Assembly: GCA_017887325.1 (NCBI GenBank)
Contig: JAGHIE010000018.1
Span: 1-64,000, forward strand
Reading direction: 5' to 3'
Length of the DNA stretch: 64,000 nt
DNA from: Oscillospiraceae bacterium
GTDB lineage: Bacteria; Bacillota; Clostridia; Oscillospirales; Ruminococcaceae
Positions 35,893 through 46,023 of this stretch are shown one piece after another. Under the pieces are notes generated by a model. That model saw only the letters and a list, made by a program, of their open reading frames with translations, was not told where the DNA came from and ran no database searches. Position 1 is the first letter of the stretch. The number at the start of each line of letters is the position of its first letter. The position numbers and the translations under genes are program-made.

Positions 35893-37494
35893 TTATTCTA
35901 TTTCCATATATCTTTCATAAGCTTCTAGTCTAATCTTCATTAAGTCTTCTAAGCCCATATCATTTAATTTTTTAATATATCCGTCCCATTCTTTATCAAT
36001 ATCAATATTGCTATCTGTAATCCATTTTGCTCTTGTAGTTTCTACATATTTATCAATATCAGTAGTTAAAGTAGGCAGTTGTTTGTATTCTTCTTCAGTA
36101 TAAACAACTTTAGGGAAAGAATCGCCTACATAATCTTTTCCAAGTTTATCAAGTTCAAGTTTCAAACCATCACCAGATTCGCTTGATAGTTTAATCTTAC
36201 TTTCAAATTCTTCCGAAACATATTTTGGCCCAAAATCTCTTAAACTTTGTTCCCAATACCATGCATCTGCTGAAGTTCCTTCTGGTGGATCCATTAATTC
36301 ATATGTATCGTCTTCATTTTTTTGAATTACTGTTCCAATTGCACCCCAGAAGTTTTGAATACCTGCTTCATCTGTATAAAACTCATCTATCCATCTTGCT
36401 GCGACTTCCGGATATTCACAAAACTTAGTTATTTCTACTTGGTTTTTAGCATAACTATATCCACCTTTTTCACCTTTAGCAGTTTTAACTCCGTTATATC
36501 CTTCTAATGTTCCTATTGTTGTATATTGATCTTTCCATTTATTAAATGTTGCATCTGGAGTCCATTGGAATGTAAAACCTACTATTGGAATATCTGGATT
36601 TTCATATTTAGCATTTGTCATTGTATCATCTTGTGTAAATAATTCTTGGTCTATTAAACCTTCTTTATAAAGTTTTTGCATAAATTTCATACATTCTTTG
36701 TAGTTTTCAGTAGAAGGAATAAAAACAGGTTCTCCGTCTAGCATACCCATATTGTCACCTGAATGGTCATTTAATCCAAATAAAGTCAACCAATCTCCTA
36801 CAAATCCTTTTGCTGTATATGGTATTTCATCATTACTATCACCATTACCATTTGCATCTTTTTCTTTAAACGCTTTTAATACATTATATAAATCATCCAT
36901 AGTTTTAGGTTGTTCTAATCCTAAATTATCAAGCCAAACTTGGTTGATTACAGGTTGTTGAGTTGTCCATGGTCTAGATGGATATCTAGCAGCCATTGAG
37001 TATAGTTTTCCATCTGGGAATGTACTTAACTGTTTAATTTTAGAGTCTTTTTCTAATATTGCACTTAAATTAGGCATATATTCTAAATAATCATCAAATG
37101 CTACAAAAGACTCTAAGTTGTTTACAATATCAGCATCTTTAAATGTTTCTGAACCAAATATTACACTAGGTAGTGTTCCACTAGCTAACATGATAGATTT
37201 TTGTTCGCCCCAGTCGTTAGTAGATTGTACTTGCCATTCAATTTTAACATTTGTTTTTTCTTCTAAATCTTTTAAGAACTGATTATTAGTAAATGTATCA
37301 CCCATACTACCCCAACGAGTAGTTAAAACATCAAGTGTAACTTCTTCTTTAACAATAGGGTATCCTTCTTTGTTAAAAGAATCTCCTAAATCTTTTTTTG
37401 TATCTTTTTCTGAACTAGAACAACTTGCAAAACTACTTGCTAAAATACAAGAAACTAAAATAACTCCTAAACTTTTTTTAGATAATTTTTTCAT
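35893..37494 (-). CDS. Sugar-binding lipoprotein of an LplA-type ABC importer
   Basis: 533 residues from the ATG at 37494 (AAGGAG upstream; an upstream in-frame start at 37533 lacks an RBS and would spoil the signal). The lipoprotein signal MKKLSKKS...SSFASC places the lipidated Cys at about 26. The large binding domain has Trp/Tyr-rich segments (WIDEFYTDEAGIQNFWG) typical of LplA-like oligosaccharide binders. It delivers sugar to the two permeases encoded upstream. Confidence 0.88.
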   Translation of the reverse strand: MKKLSKKSLGVILVSCILASSFASCSSSEKDTKKDLGDSFNKEGYPIVKEEVTLDVLTTRWGSMGDTFTNNQFLKDLEEKTNVKIEWQVQSTNDWGEQKSIMLASGTLPSVIFGSETFKDADIVNNLESFVAFDDYLEYMPNLSAILEKDSKIKQLSTFPDGKLYSMAARYPSRPWTTQQPVINQVWLDNLGLEQPKTMDDLYNVLKAFKEKDANGNGDSNDEIPYTAKGFVGDWLTLFGLNDHSGDNMGMLDGEPVFIPSTENYKECMKFMQKLYKEGLIDQELFTQDDTMTNAKYENPDIPIVGFTFQWTPDATFNKWKDQYTTIGTLEGYNGVKTAKGEKGGYSYAKNQVEITKFCEYPEVAARWIDEFYTDEAGIQNFWGAIGTVIQKNEDDTYELMDPPEGTSADAWYWEQSLRDFGPKYVSEEFESKIKLSSESGDGLKLELDKLGKDYVGDSFPKVVYTEEEYKQLPTLTTDIDKYVETTRAKWITDSNIDIDKEWDGYIKKLNDMGLEDLMKIRLEAYERYMEIE

Positions 37495-37513
37495 AATAAA
37501 TCTCCTTTCAATA

Positions 37514-38407
37514 TTAGCCTTTAACAGCACCAATCATAACACCTTTATTAAAATATTTTTGAATAAAAGGATATACACACATAATAGGAACTGTTGATAC
37601 TATGATAACAGCATATCTCATCAAGTTTGCTGTTCTTAACGCTATTAATGCAGCTTCTCCTGTACCTATACTGCCTTGCATTTGGTTAGTAATTAATATG
37701 TTTCTTATAACTAATTGTAGTGGATATAAATCTGGATTTTTAATGTATATCAAAGCATTAAAGTAAGAATTCCATTGTCCTACTGCTATCCATAAACCTA
37801 TAACAGCTATTATAGCTTTTGACAAAGGCAAAACTATTTGGAAAAAGAATCTTAAATTTCCACAACCATCTATTTGTGCTGCGTTCCACAAATCAGTTGG
37901 TAAGCTACTTTCAAAGAAAGTTCTAGCAACTATTATATTATAAACAGATACAGAGAAAGGTAAAACCATAACCCAAAATGTATCATATAAATTAAAACTT
38001 TTAATTGTTAAGAATGTTGGAATCAAACCACCATTAAAAAACATTGTTATTATAAAGAATGTCATAAAAGCTTTTCTTCCAACTAAATCTTTTCTTGATA
38101 AAGAATAAGCTGCACATATATTTACAAACAATCCTATAAGTGTTCCTACTAATGTATATAAAATTGTATTTCTATAACCTATCCATATATCGCTTTCTTT
38201 TAATAAAGCTTTATAACCATCTAAAGTAAATCCTTTTGGCAATAGTAACACTTTACCAGTAGACACAGCAGCTGGGTCACTAAAAGATGCGATAATTATA
38301 AACCAAAGTGGATATAATATAATAATAAATCCTAAACTAAATATAGCATACAATAAAATTGTAAACATCTTATCTTTAGAAGATGATTTTATTTTTGATT
38401 TTACCAT
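37514..38407 (-). CDS. Carbohydrate ABC transporter permease, LplC-type
   Basis: 297 residues with six helices and the EAA loop in WNAAQIDGCGNLRFFFQIVLPLSK. It has the C-terminal FNKGVMIGAVKG typical of LplC/YtcP permeases. It is the second permease of the importer, between the LplB-type permease gene (12 nt) and the binding-protein gene. No ATPase gene is present, so a shared MsmX-like ATPase should power it. Confidence 0.9.
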   Translation of the reverse strand: MVKSKIKSSSKDKMFTILLYAIFSLGFIIILYPLWFIIIASFSDPAAVSTGKVLLLPKGFTLDGYKALLKESDIWIGYRNTILYTLVGTLIGLFVNICAAYSLSRKDLVGRKAFMTFFIITMFFNGGLIPTFLTIKSFNLYDTFWVMVLPFSVSVYNIIVARTFFESSLPTDLWNAAQIDGCGNLRFFFQIVLPLSKAIIAVIGLWIAVGQWNSYFNALIYIKNPDLYPLQLVIRNILITNQMQGSIGTGEAALIALRTANLMRYAVIIVSTVPIMCVYPFIQKYFNKGVMIGAVKG

Positions 38408-38419
38408 ATTAATTCTCCT

Positions 38420-39343
38420 CTACCATAAACTATTTTCACTTACTCGTTTAGATACTGTATTTACAATAATCAACAAGATTAAGTTTATTACTGTATTAAA
38501 TAAATTTATTGCAGAAGAATAACTATATTGACTACTCAAAATACCTATCTTGTAAACATATGTTGAAATTATTTCACTATGTGATAAGTTTAAATCGTTT
38601 TGCATTAAATAAATTTTTTCAAAACCTAAACTCATCAAACTACCCATTCTCATAATTAAAAGAATTACAGCTGTAGGAATTAACATAGGTAAATCTATAT
38701 ATATTAACTTTTGAAATCTTGATGCTCCATCAACTGTAGCAGCTTCATACAAACTAGGGTCAACTGCTGATAAAGCAGCTATATAAATTATACTATCCCA
38801 ACCACAATGTTGCCAAATATCAGACCATACATATAAACTGCTGAAAGCTCCTGGATTACCCATTAAATTAGGTGCTTCTAAACCAAATAAACTATATATA
38901 CTTCCTATTAATCCTGTACTAGGTGATAATAAAACAATAAGCATTCCAACCATTACTACTGTTGAAATAAAGTGAGGTAAATATGATACTGTTTGAAATA
39001 TTTTTCTAAATTTTTTACCTTGTAACTGATTTAAAAATAATGCCATAATTATTGGTATTGGGAATGAAGCAACTAAACTATAAAGACTAATAAATAAAGT
39101 ATTTTTTATAGTTGGCCAAAATTGGTATGAATTAAAAAACTTTTTAAAATATTCAAATCCAACCCATTCACTACCAAATACACCTTTAGTTGGTGAAAAA
39201 TCTTGAAAAGCAATTAAAACACCATACATTGGTATATAAGTAAAACATATTAGCAAAATTACAGCAGGAATTAATAGTAAATATAATCCCCAATTTCGTT
39301 GTATCATTTTAAATGATATTTTACTTTTATGTCTTTTTAACAT
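38420..39343 (-). CDS. Carbohydrate ABC transporter permease, LplB-type
   Basis: 307 residues, six helices, EAA loop LYEAATVDGASRFQKLIYIDLPML, and the C-terminal NTVSKRVSENSLW seen in LplB/YteP permeases. It is the first gene of the ThuA/Gfo-Idh/importer operon, with AAGGAGG before the ATG. It is divergent from the YesM/YesN-type regulators, which probably control the operon. Confidence 0.9.
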   Translation of the reverse strand: MLKRHKSKISFKMIQRNWGLYLLLIPAVILLICFTYIPMYGVLIAFQDFSPTKGVFGSEWVGFEYFKKFFNSYQFWPTIKNTLFISLYSLVASFPIPIIMALFLNQLQGKKFRKIFQTVSYLPHFISTVVMVGMLIVLLSPSTGLIGSIYSLFGLEAPNLMGNPGAFSSLYVWSDIWQHCGWDSIIYIAALSAVDPSLYEAATVDGASRFQKLIYIDLPMLIPTAVILLIMRMGSLMSLGFEKIYLMQNDLNLSHSEIISTYVYKIGILSSQYSYSSAINLFNTVINLILLIIVNTVSKRVSENSLW

Positions 39344-39548
39344 ATAAAATCCTCCTTAATCATTTATTTGATTTGTCTTTAATTGGATTATATATGCTAT
39401 TTTGTTAATATTCTATACAAAAAATAGACTTAAACTATTCTAAATCAGACTTTTGATATTTTTTATTGTTTTTTTCAGACTATTTTATGTAATATCCGGA
39501 CTTTTAGTAATTATGATGTCAAATAAATATTTATTTTATGTTATTTTT

Positions 39549-39557
39549 TGGTATAAT
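39549..39557 (+). promoter_or_regulatory. Extended -10 promoter of the YesMN-type regulators
   Basis: TGGTATAAT (TG 39549-39550, TATAAT 39552-39557) without a good -35, 40 nt before the kinase ATG. The 241-nt divergent gap also holds a minus-strand TATAAT (39392-39387) that could serve the importer operon. Confidence 0.5.
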
Positions 39558-39596
39558 ATATACATATTCTAACATAACAATTATTTGAGGTGTAAT

Positions 39597-41267
39597 ATGA
39601 AGGAAATAAATAAGAAATATTCTCTACAAAAATTATTAAAAATATTTTCAATTTTTTTAATTCCAATAATAATATTAAACATATTAATAAGTTTTATAGT
39701 AATTGATATTACAAAAAAAGAATCTCTGACTTATTTAGAAAACACTGCTTCTATTTACATAAAACAAATAAATGAAAATTTTAATTCTATTAGAAAATTT
39801 ATGGGATATACAGCTGTTTCAGATGAAAATTTAAAATTATTATCAGAAATGGATAAAAAAGAAATATATAAGTACCCAGAAGTACAAAACCAACTTTATC
39901 AAAGATTTTTAGAGTTTCAAACAGCTTGTGGAGATAACTACAATTTCTTTATATATTTAAAAGATCAAGATTATTTTTTTAATTGTGGAGCTATGAACAT
40001 AGATTTAAAACAATATAATTTGATAAAAGATATGATAAAAAAAAATAAAGATATTGCGTATAAAGAATTTGGAACATATTGGAATTACACAAATTTAGAT
40101 AACAACGAATTTGTTTTTAATATACTACCATATAATAATGTACTTGTATGTTGTTTTGCTGAAAAACAACAATTTTTAAAACCTTTAACATCAATAAATC
40201 TTGGTGAAAGAGGTTATGTTGAAATAAAAGACAACAAAAATTCAATAGAAAAAAATAAACATAACTTTTTACTTTATAAAGTTCATGTAACAAGCTTTTT
40301 TGACAAATCAAATTTTGGAGTAGATATTGTATTTAATAATCTAGACATTCTTAAAAAGATAATTTTTATACAAGCAATCATATTCATTTTAGCTATTACA
40401 TCTTGTGTATTAATAAGTTTATCATTATATATAATGAAAAATCGAATTTTAAAACCTATAAAATATTTTTCTGTACAATTAGATAATATAAACACAAATA
40501 TAAATCTATACGATAATGATATATTGGAGTTACAACAAGCAAACGAAGAATTCAACAAATTAATAAATCAAATAAAATCTTTAAAAATCAGTCTTTACGA
40601 ACGAGAATTAGAAAAACAAAAAATAAAAATGAACTATATGAATTTACAAATAAGACCTCATTTTTTCCTAAACTGTCTTACTAACATTTATAGTATGTCA
40701 CAACTTAACATGAATGAAGATATTCAAAAAATGTGTTTATCTACATCAAGATATTTTAGATATATCTTCTCAACAAAAACAGATTTCGTTAAATTAGAAA
40801 ATGAGGTAAATCATATTTGTGATTATCTTTCTATCCATAAAACCACTTTAGGTGATTGTTTTAATTATGAAATAAATATTCAATCAGATATTAATGATGC
40901 AAAAATACCACCTCTATTATTACAAACATTTGTAGAAAACTCTATTAAACATGGTATTAATCTTAATAATAATAGTATTATAAATATAGATATTTCTAGC
41001 ATTTATAATAACGATGATAAGCAATTACAAATAATTATTTCTGATAATGGAAAAGGATTTTCTACTGACATTTTAGAAAAGCTCAATAGTTTAGATTTTG
41101 AAACAAATGTAGATGGAACAGGTGTAGGAATACACAACACTATAGAAAGATTAAAATATTTATATCAAAATAACTTTGATATAAAATTTAGCAATACATC
41201 TAGTGGTGGAGCTAATATAAAACTTACTATACCATATATTTTATATGATAATAAGGAGGAAGTTTAA
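39597..41267 (+). CDS. YesM-type sensor histidine kinase
   Basis: About 556 residues from the ATG at 39597 (GAGGTG upstream; an in-frame TTG at 39585 is unlikely). Helices at about 18-40 and 255-280 flank an extracytoplasmic sensor. Then come HAMP, the His_kinase motif RPHFFLNCLTNIYSM, and HATPase motifs (FVENSIKHGI, ISDNGKGFS, GTGVGIHNT). It phosphorylates the AraC-type regulator encoded 3 nt downstream in response to an extracellular sugar, probably for the divergent importer operon. Confidence 0.9.
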   Translation: MKEINKKYSLQKLLKIFSIFLIPIIILNILISFIVIDITKKESLTYLENTASIYIKQINENFNSIRKFMGYTAVSDENLKLLSEMDKKEIYKYPEVQNQLYQRFLEFQTACGDNYNFFIYLKDQDYFFNCGAMNIDLKQYNLIKDMIKKNKDIAYKEFGTYWNYTNLDNNEFVFNILPYNNVLVCCFAEKQQFLKPLTSINLGERGYVEIKDNKNSIEKNKHNFLLYKVHVTSFFDKSNFGVDIVFNNLDILKKIIFIQAIIFILAITSCVLISLSLYIMKNRILKPIKYFSVQLDNINTNINLYDNDILELQQANEEFNKLINQIKSLKISLYERELEKQKIKMNYMNLQIRPHFFLNCLTNIYSMSQLNMNEDIQKMCLSTSRYFRYIFSTKTDFVKLENEVNHICDYLSIHKTTLGDCFNYEINIQSDINDAKIPPLLLQTFVENSIKHGINLNNNSIINIDISSIYNNDDKQLQIIISDNGKGFSTDILEKLNSLDFETNVDGTGVGIHNTIERLKYLYQNNFDIKFSNTSSGGANIKLTIPYILYDNKEEV

Positions 41268-41270
41268 ACT

Positions 41271-42836
41271 ATGACAGTATTGTTAGTTGATGACAATAGA
41301 TTTGTATTACAATCTTTATCTATAAACATAGACTGGAAAAGTCTAAGCGTAACTAAAGTGTTAACTGCTTCTAATATGCAACAAGCTCAAGAAATATTTT
41401 TACAAAACAACATCGACTTATTAATATGTGATATAGAAATGCCTCAAGGTAGTGGATTAGAATTATTATCTTGGATTAGAATGAATAAGTATAATACCGA
41501 AACTATATTTTTAACTAATTATGCTGATTTTAATTATGCCCAAAAAGCCATTGAATTACAAAGTTTTGATTATTTTTTAAAACCAATAGAATTTGATAAA
41601 CTAACACTAATAATAAAAAAAGCATTATCTAAAATAGAAAACAAAAAAATTAATCTTCAAAGTCCTATTAAAATAAATATGTTAAAGCATATATTTTGGG
41701 AAAAAATTATTACAAGAAATATTTTTCCTAGCAATAATGAAATTAAAAAAATGCTTTTAGATTTAGAAATAAGCTATTCTGAAGATACAATTTTTAAAAG
41801 TATATTAATATGCTTTAAACCTGTTTTTGAAATAATTTCATCTGACAATGACAGTATATACTCATATGGAATGCAAAGTATACTAGACGAAATATTACAA
41901 AATAATAATTTTAAACATGAAATTTGTTATAAAATCCCAAATGAATATAGCTGGATAATCATTTTTAAATATAAAGATAATCAAACAAATGATAATATTA
42001 TTAAAAATTTATGTGTTAATATAATTGATAATTGTAAAAATTATTATTCAAGCAAAACTAATTGTTTTATTTCTAAACATTTTAATCTATATTCATCTTA
42101 TGAAGGAATTTCATTTTTATTTAATTTTAATCTAAAATTTATGAGTAATAAAAATATTATATTTACAGAAAATATACAGTCAGATTGCAACACATATCCT
42201 TTATTGAATATCAACTTGTTAAAAAATTATCTGTTAAAAAATGATATTTGCTCTTTTTCTGAATATGTTAATAATTACATAAATGTGCTTAAAAATTATT
42301 CTATTGTAAAATATGAATTTTTACACGAACTTAAAGAAGAAATATTAAATCTATATAGTGTTGTTTGTAAAGAAAAGGAAATCAATTTCAATAACATATT
42401 AAAAAATATTAATAACGATATTTTATATACTTCTTCCATTAAGTCTTTAGATGATATAAATTTATTCTGTTTAAAGTACGCAAATATTATAATATCAAAT
42501 GATTCAACTTCTAAAAGTCACAATACCGTTGACGATGTTAAAGAATATATTTTAAATAATTTACATGAAAACTTATCAAGAAATAATCTAGCTGAACATT
42601 TCTTTTTAAACCCTGATTATTTAGCAAGAATATTTGCAAAACAAGAAAAAATTTCTTTAGGAAACTTTATAACTATATCTAGAATCGAAAAAGCAAAAAA
42701 ACTTTTACAAAACCCAAATGTAAATATAGGTGAAGTAGCTATACAAGTTGGATATAATAATTATTCACATTTTTCTAAAATCTTCAAAGAAATTACTAAA
42801 CTCTCTCCTAATGAATATAAAAAACAATTTAGGTAA
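41271..42836 (+). CDS. YesN-type response regulator with AraC DNA-binding domain
   Basis: 521 residues. The receiver has DD at 7-8, phospho-acceptor Asp54 in LLICDIEMPQG, and KP in YFLKPIEF. A long linker (about 130-410) leads to an AraC/XylS helix-turn-helix pair (NNLAEHFFLNPDYLARIF and GEVAIQVGYNNYSHFSKIFK). It is the partner of the YesM-type kinase and a likely activator of the divergent LplBCA/Gfo-Idh/ThuA operon. Confidence 0.9.
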   Translation: MTVLLVDDNRFVLQSLSINIDWKSLSVTKVLTASNMQQAQEIFLQNNIDLLICDIEMPQGSGLELLSWIRMNKYNTETIFLTNYADFNYAQKAIELQSFDYFLKPIEFDKLTLIIKKALSKIENKKINLQSPIKINMLKHIFWEKIITRNIFPSNNEIKKMLLDLEISYSEDTIFKSILICFKPVFEIISSDNDSIYSYGMQSILDEILQNNNFKHEICYKIPNEYSWIIIFKYKDNQTNDNIIKNLCVNIIDNCKNYYSSKTNCFISKHFNLYSSYEGISFLFNFNLKFMSNKNIIFTENIQSDCNTYPLLNINLLKNYLLKNDICSFSEYVNNYINVLKNYSIVKYEFLHELKEEILNLYSVVCKEKEINFNNILKNINNDILYTSSIKSLDDINLFCLKYANIIISNDSTSKSHNTVDDVKEYILNNLHENLSRNNLAEHFFLNPDYLARIFAKQEKISLGNFITISRIEKAKKLLQNPNVNIGEVAIQVGYNNYSHFSKIFKEITKLSPNEYKKQFR

Positions 42837-42923
42837 TACAATTGACAATTTAAACTTACTTCAATATACTTTAGATAAAAACAATCATAAAATCATTTTA
42901 AATTTTTGCAAAGGAGCATTGAC

Positions 42924-42941
42924 ATGAATAGTCCAATTTAA
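42924..42941 (+). other. Five-codon ORF with a perfect RBS
   Basis: ATG AAT AGT CCA ATT TAA follows AAAGGAG (42910-42916) in the 162-nt gap before the MFS gene. It may be a leader peptide, the scar of a lost gene, or chance. Confidence 0.2.
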
Positions 42942-42998
42942 AAATAACTAATTACAATCAAATATTTTATACTATAAAAATAAATTTAGGATGATTTT

Positions 42999-44162
42999 AT
43001 GAATAAAAGAAATATTTACTTAATGTATGCTATTTCATTTTTACAAGGAATGGTTTTTTATGGTTCAATTGCAACGTTATATAGACAGGCAAATGGCGTT
43101 TCTATTTTACAAATTACAATAATAGAAAGCATTTCTCTAATTTTATGTTTAATATTAGAGATACCATGGGGAATAATTGCTGATAAGATAGGTTATAAAA
43201 AGACTTTAGTAATTTGTTCAACACTCTACTTTATTTCTAAAATAATATTTTGGAAAGCTACCAATTTTACTGATTTTTTGATTGAACGAATTCTTCTAAG
43301 TGTAGTTATTTCTGGATTATCCGGAGTTGATACCAGTATTTTATACTTATCCTGTACAAAAGAAAAGAGTCATGATACATTTGCAATTTATGATAGTTTA
43401 GGACAAAGTGGACTTTTTTTCTCATCATTTATATTTGTATTATTTATCGGAAACAACTATAAACTATCGGCATTTTTAACTGTTATATCTTATGGAATAG
43501 CATTTGTGTTATCTTTATTTATTATAGAGGTTAAAGATAATAAAAAAACAAACCAAACAAACACATTTAAAGAGTTTTATAATATACTTTTTTATATCAT
43601 TAAAAATAAATACACACTCATGTTTATAATTGGTATAGCTTTATTTAACGAAACTCATCAGACTATAACTGTTTTTTTAAATCAAATACAATACACTAAA
43701 AGTGGTATTAACAATCAAACAATTGGTGTTATTTTTATTTTAGCAAACATAATAAATATGCTTTCTATTTTCTCTGCTAAAACCACCAAATTAATTGGTG
43801 CAAAAAATTTAATTAAAATTTGTTATATATCTGTTACGGTTGTTTGTATTATATTAGCTCTAACTTCTAATGCAATTATATCTGTTTTAGGAATACTAAT
43901 TATCAAACTTTTCTATGCTCTGTTGCAACCTCTACAAATAAATTTACAAAATATCCAAGTTAAATCAAGTAATAGAGCTACAACACTTAGTATTTTTTCA
44001 ATGACTATGAGTTGTATTGGAGCAACTACAAACATAATTTTCGGTGCTATGGCTCAAAAAAATATTTCATTATCATTTATATGTGGTTGTGTATTTTGCT
44101 TAATCGGTTTAATATTAATCACCATTTGGTTTGATAAAACCAAAAACGAATTTATAATATAA
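42999..44162 (+). CDS. MFS transporter
   Basis: 387 residues, twelve helices, and the MFS loop motif GIIADKIGYKKTL between helices 2 and 3. It is closest in appearance to drug-efflux-like MFS proteins rather than known sugar:cation symporters. It sits between the YesN-type gene and the GH2 gene, 38 nt before the latter's start codon, so co-transcription with the GH2 enzyme is likely. Substrate unknown. Confidence 0.8.
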   Translation: MNKRNIYLMYAISFLQGMVFYGSIATLYRQANGVSILQITIIESISLILCLILEIPWGIIADKIGYKKTLVICSTLYFISKIIFWKATNFTDFLIERILLSVVISGLSGVDTSILYLSCTKEKSHDTFAIYDSLGQSGLFFSSFIFVLFIGNNYKLSAFLTVISYGIAFVLSLFIIEVKDNKKTNQTNTFKEFYNILFYIIKNKYTLMFIIGIALFNETHQTITVFLNQIQYTKSGINNQTIGVIFILANIINMLSIFSAKTTKLIGAKNLIKICYISVTVVCIILALTSNAIISVLGILIIKLFYALLQPLQINLQNIQVKSSNRATTLSIFSMTMSCIGATTNIIFGAMAQKNISLSFICGCVFCLIGLILITIWFDKTKNEFII

Positions 44163-44200
44163 AAATATTAAAAAATATATAAATGAAAAGAGGTCTTTTT

Positions 44201-45973
44201 ATGGTTAAATGTTATAAAAAAGATTACCCTCGCCCACAATTTGTCCGCGATAATTGGATAAATTTAAATGGTGAGTGGGATTTTTGCTTTGATGATAATA
44301 ATATTGGCGAAGCTCAATTATGGTATAATAATTTACCAGCAGATAAAAAAATAAATGTTCCCTTTACATATGAAACAAAATTAAGTGGTATATGTGATGA
44401 ATCTATTCATAACTATGTTTGGTATCAAAAAAAATTAGATATTTCCAAAAATGATATTAAAGACAATAATTTATTCTTACATATAGAAGGTTCAGACTAT
44501 ATAACAAAAGTTTGGCTTAATGGTATATATTTAGGTTGCCATGAAGGTGGATACTCTCGTTTTTCATTTAATTTATGCAACGCTTTAAAAGAAGATGATA
44601 ACACCTTAATAATTAAAGTTGAAGATTCATTAAATGAATCACAACCAAGAGGTAAACAAAGATGGACCGATTATAGTTATGGTTGTTGGTATGTCCAAAC
44701 TACCGGTATTTGGAAAACAGTATGGCTAGAAGTTGTTCCAAAAAATTATATAGACTCTGTAAAAATCACACCTAATTTGCAAGATAGCTCTATTTTAATT
44801 GATTTTAATATAGAAAATAATAATAACCAAGATTTATATATAGAAACTACTGTTTCCTTTGAAGATAAATTAGTTAATAAATCGATTATTCCTGTACTAA
44901 ATAAAAATATTTATACAAAAATTGATTTATATAACACTAATTGTGTAGAATGGGGCGTTTTTCAATGGACTCCTTCTAATCCAAATCTTTATGATATTTC
45001 TTTTAAATTGATATATAACAACCAAACAATTGATAGTGTCAATTCGTATTTTGGATTGCGAGAAATAAAAATTGATGGTTGTAATATTTTACTTAACGGT
45101 GGACCAATTTATCAAAGATTAATATTAGATCAAGGATATTGGAAAGATTCTCACCTAACTCCTCCTAGTGAAGAAGCTATTATTGAAGATATCGAAAAAA
45201 TATTGAAATTAGGATATAACGGATTGAGAAAACATCAAAAAATTGAAGACGAAAGATTTTTATATTGGTGTGATGTCAAAGGTGTTCTTGTATGGAGTGA
45301 AATGGCTGCTGCATATCACTTTAATGATTTTGCAGTTGAATCATTTACTAAACAATGGATGGAAATTGTTAAGCAAAACTATAATCACCCTTCAATAATA
45401 ACATGGACTCCTTTTAATGAATCTTGGGGTGTTCAAGCTATTAAAAATGATACAACTCAACAACAATTTACTCAAGCAATTTATTATCTAACTAAGTGTT
45501 TTGATAGTATGAGACCTGTTATTGTTAATGATGGATGGGAACATACTATATCAGACATAATTACATTGCACGATTATGAAGCTGACGGAAAAGTATTTTT
45601 TGACAGATACTTTAACCATAAAGAAGAAATTCTTTCATCAAAAGTTTATCATAATGGATTTAAATCTGCTTTTGCTAACAACTTTACATATAATGGTCAA
45701 CCTGTAATCATAAGTGAATTTGGTGGTATTGCATTTAATAATGAACAACAAGGCTGGGGATATGGTGATAAAGTTGAAGATGAAACAGACTTTTTAACTC
45801 GTTTTGACAATATAACTACAGCTATTAAGCAATTACCTTATGTATGTGGTTATTGTTATACTCAAGTCACAGATGTTCAACAAGAAATAAATGGATTAAT
45901 GGACATGGATCGTAACTTTAAAGTAAATGCAGATAAAATATATGAAATTAATACACGAATAGTAAATAAATAA
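44201..45973 (+). CDS. Glycoside hydrolase family 2 enzyme
   Basis: 590 residues from the ATG at 44201 (AAAAGAGG upstream; the ATG at 44183 is less likely). It has an N-terminal sugar-binding domain (GSDYITKVWLNGIYLG), an immunoglobulin-like domain, and a TIM barrel with acid/base Glu in TPFNESWG and nucleophile Glu in VIISEFGG. No signal peptide, so it acts on imported oligosaccharides. Beta-glucuronidase, beta-galactosidase or beta-mannosidase activity are all possible; I do not see the NxKG motif of glucuronidases. It lies near a uronate pathway. Confidence 0.85.
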   Translation: MVKCYKKDYPRPQFVRDNWINLNGEWDFCFDDNNIGEAQLWYNNLPADKKINVPFTYETKLSGICDESIHNYVWYQKKLDISKNDIKDNNLFLHIEGSDYITKVWLNGIYLGCHEGGYSRFSFNLCNALKEDDNTLIIKVEDSLNESQPRGKQRWTDYSYGCWYVQTTGIWKTVWLEVVPKNYIDSVKITPNLQDSSILIDFNIENNNNQDLYIETTVSFEDKLVNKSIIPVLNKNIYTKIDLYNTNCVEWGVFQWTPSNPNLYDISFKLIYNNQTIDSVNSYFGLREIKIDGCNILLNGGPIYQRLILDQGYWKDSHLTPPSEEAIIEDIEKILKLGYNGLRKHQKIEDERFLYWCDVKGVLVWSEMAAAYHFNDFAVESFTKQWMEIVKQNYNHPSIITWTPFNESWGVQAIKNDTTQQQFTQAIYYLTKCFDSMRPVIVNDGWEHTISDIITLHDYEADGKVFFDRYFNHKEEILSSKVYHNGFKSAFANNFTYNGQPVIISEFGGIAFNNEQQGWGYGDKVEDETDFLTRFDNITTAIKQLPYVCGYCYTQVTDVQQEINGLMDMDRNFKVNADKIYEINTRIVNK

Positions 45974-46007
45974 AATAAGTCCCACATAATAATGTGGGAC
46001 TTATTTT
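45972..46007. terminator. Bidirectional terminator
   Basis: A perfect 16-bp stem (45972-45987 with 45992-46007) with loop aata separates the convergent GH2 and flavodoxin/ferredoxin genes. The TAA of the GH2 gene overlaps its first bases. Confidence 0.85.
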
Positions 46008-46023
46008 ATTTGCATTAATTTTG

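Noticed and set aside
42924-42941. Attenuator leader peptide before the MFS gene
   Set aside because: Five codons with no regulatory codon run and no terminator/antiterminator pair; likely chance.
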